From: Verticillium longisporum
Lineage: Eukaryota; Ascomycota; Sordariomycetes; Glomerellales; Plectosphaerellaceae
Direction: 5' to 3'
Assembly: GCA_019188255.1 (NCBI GenBank)
Contig: JAETXT010000002.1
Coordinates: 2,666,001 to 2,730,000, forward strand
Length of the DNA stretch: 64,000 nt
The number at the start of each line of letters is the position of its first letter. Positions within the stretch are counted from its first letter, which is position 1. A program made the position numbers and the translations under genes. The notes beneath the pieces are model-generated. The model was not told where the DNA came from, ran no database searches, and worked only from the letters and a program-made list of their open reading frames with translations. Shown here in pieces: positions 26,183 through 37,399 of this stretch.

Positions 26183-26887
26183 ACGGTGCGAAGCCGGCTT
26201 GTCAATGGTGCTGATAGAATAGCGAAATTGAAACTCCAATGATCTCCATGTGATGTTCTTCAGTTGCTTTCACTCCTCTTCGCCATCGTGTCGACAGAAC
26301 TTTGCTTCGTAGATGTGATATCTGGTCGTGTAGTGTGTGAGCTCAAGCATCGCGAAGGCCCACGTGGGAATTTATTGTCCCATGGTCTTGTTATCGAGGA
26401 TCGCGCCCGCGGTACGTAGGACAGAAAACGATCTAGATCAACCTGAAGACTGGATGAGGGGTAACCACTAAGTTTAGCAATGCCCCAATGCATGGTGTAG
26501 AGACCGTAGCCCAGGGCTCGCACAGACAGTGCCAACTCGTGAAACATGTCCATGTCGCGCAAAGATGCTTCCCAAGACGCCAAAACATTCCCTGACGGTG
26601 CTCGGCTTTCAAGGGGCGGTGCGCTGATCGCTGCAAGCCCCCTCGGATCTGAAAGGATCTTTGGCTTGGCCGGGCTCGGCAGGTTTCTCGACACGCGTCT
26701 TTGTATTGTCGAATAATGAACTCGCGCCTCTACCATGCTGACCGTCTCGTTGTTGTCAACGAAGCGATCTAGGATATCTCGGAGCCGTGAGCTGGAAACC
26801 GGTGCTCCACCTATCTCGGCATGTGGGAGGACTCATTCCAAGCATTCCATCCCAACTTTTTGACCGAGCCTGAAAGTTTCCGGGATG
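26183..26887. other. Intergenic, nothing recognised
   Basis: Downstream of the quinone oxidoreductase gene, ending at the MITE-like element. Short frames only. Confidence 0.5.
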
Positions 26888-27296
26888 CAGCTCACAGGGG
26901 GGTGACTAAAGTTCACCCTCCCTAATTTAGAGAAAGCTTAAAGGGGATAGTTAATATAACTTAGACGAGAATATATAATTATATAGTAATAAAACTAATA
27001 TATACTATATTTAAGTTTTTTTTCTATAAAGCCTTTATAATAGAAATAATAGATATATATTTAAGAGAGAATAAATACTAGGTATATACTAGGTATATAC
27101 CTAGTATATGTATTATAGATATTTAATTATATATCTTAAATATCTTTAATTCTTAATATTTTAATATTTTAGAATTATACTATACTTACTATATAAGGTC
27201 TATATACTTGGATTTATATATACTAAGCTAGTCCTTTACCCCCCGAGCTTTCTCCGAATTGGGGAGGGTGAACTTTAGTTACCCCCCTGTAAGCTG
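26888..27296. mobile_element. MITE-like element, 409 bp, with 51-bp terminal inverted repeats
   Basis: The left end (26888-26938, beginning CAGCTCACAGGGGGGTGACT) matches the reverse complement of the right end (27246-27296) at 46 of 51 positions. All five differences are C/T or G/A transitions, one of them a CG-to-TA pair. Within each repeat, GGGTGA...TCACCC (or its RIP-like variant) can form a small hairpin. The interior (about 26945-27235) is almost pure A/T with only scattered G and C. There is no coding capacity, so it would need a transposase in trans. No clear target-site duplication was found; the flanks are atg and taa. The composition fits repeat-induced point mutation of a once repeated element. 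Confidence 0.82.
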
Positions 27297-27745
27297 TAAC
27301 CTCGCCTGTTTCCGAGCCTGACTCAAAAGATGCTCAACCCCCGTTGGATACCGTTACTTTGATACCTGGGACTGTTTCCACGCCTGACGGGCGCAAAGCT
27401 TAAGGTGCCTAGATGCATCAGGAATGGGGAAGGCACCGCCGGGGAATCGGCGGAGCCTCTCCTTCCTCTGGTGGTGAGCATGGATGCGCACCTACCTCAT
27501 AACTCGGGACATCCCTTAAAACGTCCAGTGTCCGTCGCCACTGCCCGCACTCGAATTCCAGGGCCCGGGCATGGGCATTCGATGTTATTTTGTCTCCCCG
27601 TGGCACTTCTTCCCATCTTTCACGGTCCGCTGTGTCCTGATTCATCCCCCTGTGAAACTTTTGACGGTTCTGCGAACCTTGATCACACGACCGAACGAAC
27701 GAACGAGAAGAACATTCAAGGGTGCCTTCCAACGACGACGACAGA
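27297..27745. other. Promoter region of the METTL24-like gene
   Basis: Between the MITE-like element and the methyltransferase ATG at 27746. The last 80 bp are rich in gaacga repeats; nothing else seen. Confidence 0.5.
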
Positions 27746-28944
27746 ATGGCAGCGAATCCGCGTCGGTTCGTTCAGATGCTCTGGCTGGCAGCAGGCCTCC
27801 TCTTCACGATCGCCTTTCTGCACACCTCTCCTGCTGGCGGCCATGCCAAGGCCTGGGTGAGCGACAAGGTTGGCCAGTATGCCTCTGTCGACAGCAGCCG
27901 TCTGTCGATGAAGGATCACATGGCTCGCGCCGAGGCGAGCTGGGCCAAGACGGTCAAGCAGCGTCACGACATGATCGTTGCCGATTATGGCGACGTCTCT
28001 AAGATGCCTCTGTAAGTTCTGTTACATGTCAACTTCCTTCTGACGAGTAATGCTGAACGGGGTTTTCCCACGCAACAGCTTCCCTTCGATCGACTCGGCG
28101 TCGTATCACACGCACCCTTACACCATCTGGGACTTTACGCCGGCATCGTACGGCTGCCCCCACGAGATCGAGCGTGTCGGCCGCATGGGCGATGGCGGCA
28201 AGTGGGTGTGCGGCATGTCAAGATATGTTGACTTTCCGGCCGACAGACAGTGTATCATTTACTCCTTTGGTGTCCGGGACGAGTCGAGCTTTGGTGGGTG
28301 GTTGTGGATCGAGAGAGTCCTCCGGCTCGACTGAATGCTGATACATCTGCGCAGAGAACGAAATGTTGAGCCGAACAAACTGCACCGTCTGGGCATATGA
28401 CTTCTCGGTTGTCGACTTTGGCGAGCAGCTTGAGACCTGGAATCGTGATCGCGCCCACTTCCTTCAAGCTGGCATTGCGGGCAAGACAGACAAGACGAAG
28501 AACCCGCCGTTCTACAGCATTGCGGAGCTCATGAAGATGAACAATCACGAGTACATGTAAGTGAAGACGCCCTGTTCTCAACTTGCGAGATCAGCCGAAA
28601 CTCTGCTAACCCTTGCCCCAAGTGATATCCTGAAGATGGACATTGAGTTCGCCGAGTTTGAGGCCATGGACGGCCTCAGCGACGACTTTCCCCTGGCCCA
28701 GGGACTCGAGCTGCCCATCGGCCAGCTGATGGTCGAGATTCACTTCTTCAACGGCTTCACCTCGAAGAACTACCTGGACTGGTGGGAACGTCTCGAAGCC
28801 CGCGGTCTGCGCCCGACCTGGACCGAGCCGAACCTGCTGGCCGTCACGTTGAATCTCGCTGGTGACAAGGACCCCATCCTGGCCGAATACACGCTGATCA
28901 ACGCACACGACAAGCGAAACATTATCTTTGGCAACGTGGATTGA
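27746..28944 (+). CDS. Membrane-anchored METTL24/FkbM-like methyltransferase
   Basis: Exons 27746-28011, 28079-28293, 28355-28556 and 28623-28944 give 334 aa; every junction uses a good donor (GTAAGT, GTGGGT, GTAAGT) and keeps frame. A seven-residue basic N-terminal tail is followed by a signal-anchor helix (about 8-25), so the enzyme should be a type II membrane protein with its catalytic domain in the ER/Golgi lumen. GDGGKWVCG (126-134), IIYSFGVRDESSFE and DILKMDIEFAEFEA (229-242) match the Methyltransf_22 (METTL24-like) pattern; the last is the strand-4/5 region typical of FkbM-type S-adenosylmethionine enzymes. Substrate is unknown. A second membrane-anchored methyltransferase lies 470 bp away in convergent orientation. 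Confidence 0.88.
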
Positions 28945-29413
28945 GAGGGACGGATAGAACCCGACGGGTGAAATATGTGGGTGTTCATGGCGTATGCGTC
29001 CTTTGTATTATGAATCAGGCGTTCGGGTGTTGGAGGCGATCATGAGAAAAGCGAAAGGCGTCGGATTCTGCAATTGAAATACTGTTCATCAGGTTCAGTG
29101 GTGAAAGATACCTACGCAAGACACCAGGCTTCCCATCTTAACACGAAGCGACTAGGTTTCGCCAAGCAGAAGATCCTATGATCAAGTACCTGGTAGAATT
29201 CTCCGTCACGGCAGGCACTCTGAGCAATGTATTAGAGTTCTCTCGTGACATCCACTCTGCCATGATATCTAGGTATGAATGACAGTTCATATATGAGGTC
29301 TCTGGCTATGATCCATGCGACCATGAAAAAAAAACGACTCCAAACTCCGTCTTTCGCAAACATGTGGTAAAAAAAAAAAGGAAGACAAGAGCAAATATCA
29401 ACCACCTTCCGAG
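28945..29413. other. Convergent intergenic region between two methyltransferase genes
   Basis: 470 bp holding both 3' UTRs. Two A-runs (near 29325 and 29370) may mark poly(A) regions. Nothing else seen. Confidence 0.5.
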
Positions 29414-30313
29414 CTAAATCATGCCAGCGTCCTTTTTGAAGAAGGCACAAATACCCTCCATGCAATCAATGCTCCTAATCTCACCCTCCGGCAACATGGC
29501 GTCTTCCCAGAGAAGCTCGTCGACAAAGTCGCCAAACGGTCGCTGGCCCTCAGAGCGGTGCGTGCGGTCAGACTTGCGACGGACGCCCTCGACGAAGTAG
29601 ACGCCGCCGGGGCTGACGATACGCCAGAGGTCGCGCAGGGTATGCTCTTGTATGTCGTCGGTGCCGGCGCCGTCGTCAATGACAACGTCAAAGAGGCCGT
29701 GGACAGTGGCTTGCTCGACGAACCTGTCGAGGAAGGCCTGGTCGCCCTGGTCACCAATGAAGATGGCGGCCTTGTCGTTGTACGTGGCAAACTCCTTTGC
29801 GCATGTCTCGTCGATCTCGAGATAGGTGAGGGAGAGATGGGGAAAGTAGGAGGTGAAGGTGCGGTAGCTGGCGCCTACCTTTGCGAGAGGGTAGGGCGAG
29901 TTGTCCGGGACGGAGTGGTACGTCTCGCAGCCGAGTCCGATTTCGAGGACTTTGACGTGGCGGTCTCGGATGGCGGGAAGATATTTCTCGTACATAAAAT
30001 GGTGCTTTGTCGTCGTGGCCTTGTGGGAGCCGTATTGCAGGGCAATATCGCGGAAGGAGAGGCGTGGGAGGGAGGGGTCGGGAAACGGGTCGGCGCTGAT
30101 TCGAGTTAGAAAGACATGTCGGGGATAAAGCATCAGAATGGCAAAACGCAAGACGAGGGCCCTTTCGACTCACGTTTTCCAACCCCAGGATGCCTTGGTC
30201 GGGATGCCGTCGATTGGCCGGCGTGTGAATGTATAGATCATGAAGATGCAGGTGACAATGGCGAAAACGAAGACGGCTCGCAGCTCCGTCTGGCTTTGCG
30301 ACTTGAGCTTCAT
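29414..30313 (-). CDS. Membrane-anchored class I methyltransferase, sugar O-methyltransferase-like
   Basis: Exons 30313-30174 and 30095-29414 (78-bp intron, GTGAGT donor, TCTAAC branch, AATCAG acceptor) give 273 aa. A short polar tail and a transmembrane helix (about 12-29) start the protein, predicting type II topology. The catalytic domain has ALQYGSHKATT, the AdoMet motif VLEIGLGC (96-103), an acidic end of strand 2 (YLEIDE, 138-143), GDQGD, and VVIDDG (184-189). The IDDG tetrad and the YGxxK start are typical of proteins annotated as rhamnosyl/sugar 2'-O-methyltransferases and of cephalosporin-hydroxylase relatives, where acidic residues bind a metal next to the sugar hydroxyls. Paired with the METTL24-like gene, it suggests glycan methylation in the Golgi, which is inference. 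Confidence 0.85.
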
Positions 30314-31716
30314 CTTGGCCGGCGGTGCCTTTCAAAACCGGGGATCCGCGGCGAAAAGGAACAGGTAGTTGTCTGGTATCAAGAAAAGGAGGCTGGGTCC
30401 TAAAGATCGCACGAAGTAAATCAAAGAATGTTAAAAAATCTCAATGGAGCATCAGAGAGCGGTCGATGTTCTCGACCAGCTCGACTATTGCAGTGGGCAG
30501 GTCGGTCTGTGTGCGTGTGTGTATGTGAAGGATGGACGGCAAAGTAAAGGTCGGACAGGAAGAGGGAAAAAGACAGACGACAGTCAAAGGGATGAAGTGG
30601 GCGACGCCGGAAGATCGCATCTAATCAATTCCTTGACAGCAGGAGGTGGTGGCACATATCTCTTCTCGACGGGCAGGCAGAGGCCGTCAACCCTTCCCAT
30701 GCCCCCTTCCCCCAAGGACCAAGGACTCACTTGGTGGGGACCCTGCCCAAAGGAACGTGTCGCGGCCACTCAATCCACACCTCAAACGGCATTCGCCTTG
30801 CCGAAGGAAGACCAATGTATGAACATGGTCGGCGGCGGGGGGTCGACTCGCTGCGAGAGACCTGCGAGGAAAGGAACGACTGGTGATCGTAACATGTGCT
30901 CCGGGTGGAGAGGCACTGGAATGCTGAGGAAGGGGTCCCGTCCCTCACGAAGCGAACCTGCCAACATCTGGATGTTGCGCCTTCGCGAGTGGGGCGGAGG
31001 TGGGAGCTTTCTGGTTCTCTCTCACTAGAGCCCCGTAGCCCGCGTGGCAGGAATGGCGGCAGACGGGAGGCACATTGGTTTTTCCATGTATGAGCCAAGA
31101 GGTTTGCCATACCAGTGGCTTCAATAGTTGTCCCTGGCGCCGTTTGGTCCGGACATCAACCTGTCGGCAGCCGTGCCCAGTGCTGGGAGGCGCGAGATGC
31201 ACGAATGTTTGACGTGGACAGGGCGATGTGCGTTCATCATCAAAAAAGTGAGACAACGGGCAGCTTATTGGCTGCACATTTGGCCACTGCTGACCCAGGG
31301 ACGGGAGTGGCGGGACAGCTCACGTTGCTCTGGCTGCCGCCTTCGTCGTTGCTCCCTTGAAGGGGGGGAGGGCTTGGGAGGGCAAAGGTTAGCTGGGAGG
31401 CCAGAAATGTGCATCCGCTAGGCCTCATTCCAGAGACTGGTCACTACTGCTGTACCAGCCAGCAGTGCAGTAGAAGCGCCACATCATTGAGGCAAGGGGT
31501 TCCGTAGCCAGACCGCGCTAGGGGTCATGGCTTCACCCTGACGAGGTCGAGCACGAGTCGTCCACCAGGGTCCGTCTCCTTCACACGCGTCGTACACCTG
31601 GATTGAATCAATGATTGATTGATGCCTACAATAAGGCCGACTACATGGGTATCATTTATATGCTACATCGTTTCCCTCACCCAGTTTCCATACCTGCCCT
31701 GCTCTGACCCCTCCCC
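30314..31716. other. Intergenic region, no supportable gene
   Basis: 1.4 kb upstream of the sugar methyltransferase-like gene. A 194-codon plus-strand frame at 30444-31028 has no family resemblance and crosses the promoter, so I do not call it. Otherwise nothing. Confidence 0.5.
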
Positions 31717-32721
31717 TCACTTCCTCACCAAATGCGTTTGTGAGCCCCAGAACGGGTTCGGCTGAAACTTGTTCATCTCCATGTCGCTGGGAGCACATGC
31801 CTGGCCATCAGACAGATCGCACGGCGCCACCCTCAGCTCGCCCCGAAGGATCTCAACCATGGACACCAGAGGGAAGAGCAGCACGAGGACGGAGAGCACC
31901 TGGCCGAAGCTCCAGGCCTCCTCACCGGGCGCCAGCTCAAAGCTCGGCCCGTGGCCGAGAGCGTCGGACGCCAGCACGCACCGGACAATGGCGCCGGCGG
32001 CCAGGGCGCCCATGAGCAGCGTGCCGACCAGCTTGACCGGTTTGGCGAAGCGCTGGATCCGCCAATGCAGGTACCAGCTCGCTAGGGCGAATACGAGGAC
32101 GTTAGCGGTCATGACGGCAATGGTGCCAAAATAGCTGAGGCCGCTACGGTTCGACGAGCCGTTACCGCTGTTCGTCTCCCACACGCACGAGATCGGGATG
32201 GGGTCGTCGGCGAGGCCTGTCTCGACGGCGCGCAGGATGAACACGCCGTAGACGACGGAGAGACCGAGATTGACGAACATGAGCAACTGTCGCAACCAGC
32301 GCAGAACCCAGTCGCGGCGAAAGTCGTGGACCAGGGACAGCAGCGTCGCATTGTGAACGGCCTGCGAGAGAAGCCCAAGGCACCAGATGATGAAGAAGTG
32401 GTAGGGCAGCATCTGGTCCCGCTTGGCGAGGCCGACTGCATGGATGCCGATGCCCTGCAGGATCTGCTGATCGGAGTAACTGCTGAGAAGGCGCCGTCGA
32501 ATGCTCGACGTCTTGTTTCTGAATTTGGAGAGGATGATTGTGAGGCTGAGGCCCAATGCAAGGATAGCTGTGAAGAAGAAGGACAGGAGAACCTGATTAT
32601 CGCTTGTCAGTCGCATTCAGCGTTGCCGTGTCGCGGCGTTCTGACTTACACCTGTGCCCGCGACACCCGCGTCGCTGGGGACGGGGCCCTCTATTGTCGT
32701 GTTACTGCATTGTGGTGACAT
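31717..32721 (-). CDS. Multi-pass membrane protein, about seven helices
   Basis: Exons 32721-32650 and 32592-31717 (57-bp intron, GTAAGT donor, AATCAG acceptor) give 315 aa. The short N-terminal exon (MSPQCSNTTIEGPVPSD...) has an N-glycosylation-type NTT and is followed by about seven hydrophobic segments: residues roughly 25-45, 75-95, 110-135, 150-160 (weak), 185-205, 215-235 and 255-275. An NGSS sequon sits in the loop after helix 3, where a Cys in SCVWET could form a disulfide. The layout, with an extracellular N-terminus and seven helices, resembles fungal rhodopsin-fold or PTH11-like proteins in general form, but no CFEM or family motif is seen. Function unknown. The C-terminal tail is about 45 residues. 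Confidence 0.75.
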
Positions 32722-33316
32722 TGTTGTGCGAAGGGGAGGGCGTGTTGGTCGTATCGCGCTGACCGAAATGTTGGCGGGATCGCGTCGCAATATGAAGAAG
32801 AGCCGAACGGGCTCAACCTCGAGCTCCTCGTTTTTTTTCACTGCCTTTCTCTTTGAGACAACAGAGAGAGGGATCTACGGGATTGGGCTCTGAAGCCATG
32901 GGGCGAATTCCAGGGGTTGGAAAGGGCCTATATAGAAATGACGTCGTAAGCGCCGCTCTTTCCGCCCTTCAGGGATGAAACCACCCCACCACAGGCCGCC
33001 GTGAGGGAAGACCCCTGGCGCCAGCGATGCACTGGCTCGCAGTGCTTGAATTTCGGCGTGGCAGTGCATCCTGCGTCGTCCTGCGATGAATGGGCTTCGA
33101 GAGCCTCCATCCTGGTTGTCCACACTTGTCGATCCTTTGAACAATAGCCGGGTGGACAGCCACAGGATCTGCCCTTTGAGCCGGGGTCTGGAATGGCTAC
33201 GCTCTGCAACACGACACACAAGAGGACTGGAACGAAAAAAAAAGAGAGGCTTTTTGAGCAAGCATGGGGCTTTTCGGAACATTGTATTCGATCGAAACTT
33301 GCCCATCACCCATTTC
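32722..33316. other. Intergenic, nothing recognised
   Basis: Promoter of the multi-pass protein gene (-) and 3' flank of the DUF4267 gene (-). No feature seen. Confidence 0.5.
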
Positions 33317-33712
33317 CTAGCGGACAGGACCCTGCGTCAAGCCGGCCATCCCCAGAGCAGAAAAGGCGCCGGCACCCACGAACCGAAAGACGGCCCACCC
33401 ATGGAAGCCCTCGTTCCACACGACACAAGCGTCGACAAGAGCCAGTGAGCCGGCCATGACCCCCATGATGGTGTCGACAACGTCGTACTGGCCACGCGCG
33501 TAGAAGAGCGCCATGATGAGGCCGAGGCTCATGGTGCGGGCGTGGCCGACACGGGCGACGGGCCACGTCTCGGGACGGTCGGCGATGCGGGCGGGGAAGC
33601 CGAAGTGGATGAGGCTGGTGCGCGGGTTGACGAGGGACCAGGCGCCGCCGAGACCCATGGCACAGGTTGCGTAGAGCGCCGGGATGTGTCGGAGGGAGAA
33701 GTCGTTGAACAT
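33317..33712 (-). CDS. DUF4267-like small integral membrane protein, 131 aa
   Basis: Intronless frame with four hydrophobic segments (about residues 9-28, 58-75, 80-97 and 108-124). It has the features I associate with DUF4267 proteins: a first helix ending in GAWSLVNPR, a loop with Pro/Phe (HFGFPAR), a conserved Arg/Gly-rich second helix start (VARVGHARTMSLGLIMALFYARGQ) and DTIMGVMAGSLALVDACVVWNEG. The function of the family is not known. Proteins like this often sit near oxidoreductase genes in fungi. The start ATG is the first in frame. Confidence 0.75.
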   Translation of the reverse strand: MFNDFSLRHIPALYATCAMGLGGAWSLVNPRTSLIHFGFPARIADRPETWPVARVGHARTMSLGLIMALFYARGQYDVVDTIMGVMAGSLALVDACVVWNEGFHGWAVFRFVGAGAFSALGMAGLTQGPVR

Positions 33713-34283
33713 GTCTGCGGTGTTGGAATGGGAGATGAGACGGCTACTCGATTTGCTCTGAAAAGTCTCGTAGCCCTGACGTACTTATCTATGTGCCTTG
33801 CCTCAGAGGAGGGCAAGGGCCATGATGACGTGAGATGGGAGGATTCCCGACTTGTGGGGTTGAAGGAATACTGAATGAATCCTTATAATTTCTGGGATCG
33901 GAGCTATGGTCTCACAGCTCCTGGAGAAGGAAGCAGGCAACTGCCATCGTGGGTACCTCCCCGGGGCGCTGCGTGTGTTGCTGCTAGGGCAGGAGAGCCC
34001 GGATTTGACTACCTCCATCAATGAGGCCAAATATGCGTCAACTTTCCGTGATGACAATATGAAAAGCAAGACGTAGTTCCTCAAGACCACATTTCTCTAT
34101 AGCCTCCTGACTATCATATTTGAAAACGCCCGGAATGTGGTTCGTTGCATCTTCCGCATCGGGCCAGCATCTCCGGATAGGTAGGACCTGGATTCTGGGA
34201 ATCTAACGAGTAATGGGTAGGCGGCGAGGTCCCTCCAGGACTACCAACGCCGATATCTGCACCTATTATAGCACCGAGTGCAC
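33713..34283. other. Intergenic, nothing recognised
   Basis: Between the DUF4267 gene start (-) and the SDR reductase stop (-). No gene or repeat seen. Confidence 0.5.
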
Positions 34284-35401
34284 TCACTGAAAAAGGACCG
34301 GCACTTCCTCCTTGTACCCCCTCTCCTTGCCCTCCGCAAGGTACGGATCGAAAGACTTCGCCGTGCCCACCGCACACTCCTCAAACGGAAGATATTGCTG
34401 TCCACTGAGCTCAGTCAATCGGCTGCCATCCATGCCCACCTCCTCGGGCCCCCACGTCACAAAGTCGGCAGGGTAGCCCTCTCCCGGCGTTCCCTCCCGG
34501 ACGACACCCTTCCGCTCGGGAATTTTCTCCCGCAGAACGTCCGCAAAAGCCTGACGCCCGACCCGGTAGGCGGCCAGCAGGAACCTCCGCCCCTTGGCCT
34601 TCTCTGGCTCCTGCACGCCAAAGATAATCGCTCTCGCGACGTCCCGCACGTCGACCCAGGTCGGCATGGCGAACTCGTCAGGCCACACGGCGCCCGCGTA
34701 GATGTACCACACCGTCTTCATGCTGGGTGTCATGCTCTCCGGCTCCGCAGGCCTCACGAGGATCGGACCGGCCACAAAGGAAGGGCTGACCACTGCTCCT
34801 GTAAAGGTCGACTTGCGCTGGGGGTCGCCGAGATGGTCCCAGAACGCCTGCTCCTCGGCGACCTTGACCGCCCCGTACAGCAGGCCGAGGCCGGCCTCGT
34901 CGCCGGCCTGCAGCGAGAGGTCAATGTATTCGGTGTAAAACTCGTCGCCGGTGTAGCGGTAGCCCGGCTCGTCTTGAAGGCGCATCATGGCGGCGAGGGA
35001 CGAGACGAGAACGACAGATTTGAGGGTGGCGCCGGCGTGGGCCTCGGCGGATGAGAGGAGATTTTCGGTGCTCCTTCTGGCGCGCTCGATTATGGCTTTG
35101 GGTCCGCCGACGTATTCGTCGAAGCGAAGGCCGGGGGAGATGTGTGGGCGATGGCATGGACGCCCTTTACGGCGTCATCAAAGGCACCGTTGGCATTGAA
35201 GTCGGGAATCGCAATGACTTGCAGCAGGCCAGCGTCGATATGAGATTGGAAAGCCTCAGAGAGACTGGCCTGATGCTTCTCGAGAGACCGAACGGTGCCC
35301 CTGACGCGGTAGCCGGCGGCGATGAAGGCGGCTGTTGCGGTCGAGCCAATGTGGCCGTTGACGCCCGTCACGAGGACCATGGGAGAATCCTGCGTCGCCA
35401 T
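34284..35401 (-). CDS. Extended SDR / NAD(P)-dependent epimerase-reductase (apparent one-base loss)
   Basis: Protein of about 372 aa once the frame is restored. The N-terminus has the extended-SDR nucleotide loop VTGVNGHIGS (GxxGxxG, residues 13-19) and the RGTVRS segment that reads the NADP phosphate. The middle has VVLVSSLAA (active-site Ser region); the usual YxxxK appears altered to a YGAVK motif in GLLYGAVKVAEEQAF. Downstream are PSFVAGP and a VDVRDVARAII segment typical of dihydroflavonol-4-reductase/aldehyde reductase relatives. The frame breaks at the G5 run 35133-35137; one more base there restores HTSPPGLRFDEYVGG and joins the two halves. No intron signals fit. Likely a ketone/aldehyde reductase; substrate unknown. 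A strong GTGAGT follows directly at the stop, so a further 3' exon is possible. Confidence 0.85.
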
Positions 35402-37115
35402 TGTATACTGTCTGGCCGTATGAATATCCAGGTGGGTGGTCAGATGGACGAGAAGATGATGAAGGAGAAGAAATGGTTTCTACGTTGAACTTGAGGCGTG
35501 GCAGAGCGGATGTAGTAGTAGCAGGCCCCTTCTTTATCTTGCTGACAGGACCCATCGTCTTACCCCTCCTTTCCCGCCTGACCCCCATGCGGCGAACAAT
35601 CAGGTTGGGAACAATGGCCGACAGAACCCACGAAATGCTGACGCTTGAAGGCTCCCCAAGCCTCGGCAGCTTACCAGGCACCGTTCTCTTATCCGCGCAT
35701 ACATGACTGATCACCTCTACGGACTTAAAACTTAGGCCACCCACCAGTTAGTCAAGCTCTCCCCTATTGTCCCGTTGCGCGTGGTATCGTGGTGGTATCG
35801 TGGCCGTACTGACTCGCTTGGTCATCTGTGTTGCCTGATTCGGCGTGCAAAGGGGGAGACGGGTGCCTGTCATAGGCCGTGACGGTGGTGGCACGATCGG
35901 GCTAACGGCCCCCGCGCGCACCGCGAAGCGTGTAATGCTATTTGCCAGAGGGCCGGCTACTCGTGTGTGCTGAAGCGAATCCAGCACTGGTTGGCGGCAT
36001 AGTGAAGGAAACCTAGGCGGACAGCGAGAAATAACAGATCACATGTCTGAGGTATCTGGGTAGGTACGCTGGTCAAGTTGCGAGCCTCTCAAATATGCCA
36101 TCAAAGGCCGTCAAACATTTCGCTCACCATATCCACAGCCATAGCAACGATGCATTGGATGACGTGGACTGGTAGGCATCTCCTATGCCGGAATTCGTCC
36201 ATTGATCATGACAGCCAGGTCAAGGTGCCTGGGTAGGGCACTTGGCTCGCTGAATCCCACAACGAATGGTGTGCTTTGCGCAAAATCAAGTTCAAGCACC
36301 CAACCATCGCGTCAACGCAGCCGAAATTCTCATGGAAGAGCTGGGTTGAGCCCATACTCGCCTCGCTCACTGCTTCGGCCGCTGCCTCGCTCACAGCTCA
36401 CCCATGGCGACGTCGGCCACTGTCGACTCCTTCTGTCTGCTCGGGGACCTGGCCGCTACCCGCCCGATCTGTGCCTGGTCGTCATGATGCGTAGTTGACC
36501 GAAAGATCAGCGAGAAAATGGCATCATGTGATTGCATCCTTATGCAGGTTTCGTCACAATGTATTTTGAGTATACTTGTTGGTTCGGCGAAAGAGTTCAT
36601 CGGCTTGCTTCCCCGGGCGCGTCGCGTCGTCTGATCCCAGCAAGGAGAGAACGTCTCGCAGGCCATGGCGAGCCTTTACAGCCCTGCGCACAGGGGGGAT
36701 CTCGGGCATCTACAGCCCTGTCGGCAGGGGGTCCTGGCTCGCCTCACCCCTATGGAGATATACGCTCGCCCCCGACGGCTTCCTGGGGCCGAGCCGGCCG
36801 TTGGCCATCGTGGCCGCCCCATTGCCAAGAGGCGATTCTGGCGATGCTCACATTTGACAATTACCTGCAGCTCGATGTCGCCACTGGCCGTCGATCTCGC
36901 CCTGTCGTTAGCTATGTTGCGAAGGGTAGCACCCGCGAAAATGGCAAGATGAGGATCTGAGACAACAATGCAGCTCCCCTGGCGGCGACCGTTGGGGTCG
37001 GGAATGGCGTGCAATGCGAGTTGCTCTGGCCTTCTTGCCAAGGCACTTCCTTTCTTGCATCACCGTGTCGTCGCGTCGTCGCATCGGGCATTTTCTCCTT
37101 GGTCAAAGTCGATCC

Positions 37116-37145
37116 CCACCTGGCCTGTAACCACCTGGCCTGTAA
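37116..37145. repeat. Exact 15-bp tandem duplication
   Basis: The unit ccacctggcctgtaa occurs twice head to tail. Intergenic; no function suggested. Confidence 0.9.
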
Positions 37146-37399
37146 GGAGGAAACACTTCGCCATCCCGCAGCTCGGCGTAAGATTGTATCTCTCTACGCT
37201 CCGACCTCGAGGACGGATTCCGTTGGACGTACCTGGGCGTCGCTTCGCTGCTGATGAGCAAACTGCCAAAGTACCTAGGTGAACAGGGGACATGATGACG
37301 GGCCAAGACATGGTGTTCCTCTCTTGATGAGAGGACCCATCGTGTTTGTGTGACCTCCCGCTTTCATCCTGGCAGGGATGCCTCGCTCACTTCTGTCAG

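Noticed and set aside
26940..27240. AT-rich interior as a centromere fragment or replication origin
   Set aside because: It is bounded by matching inverted repeats at both ends and is only about 300 bp long, which fits a transposon relic better.
30444..31028. 194-codon plus-strand frame in an intergenic stretch
   Set aside because: No recognisable domain, odd composition and no splice-linked continuation; likely chance.
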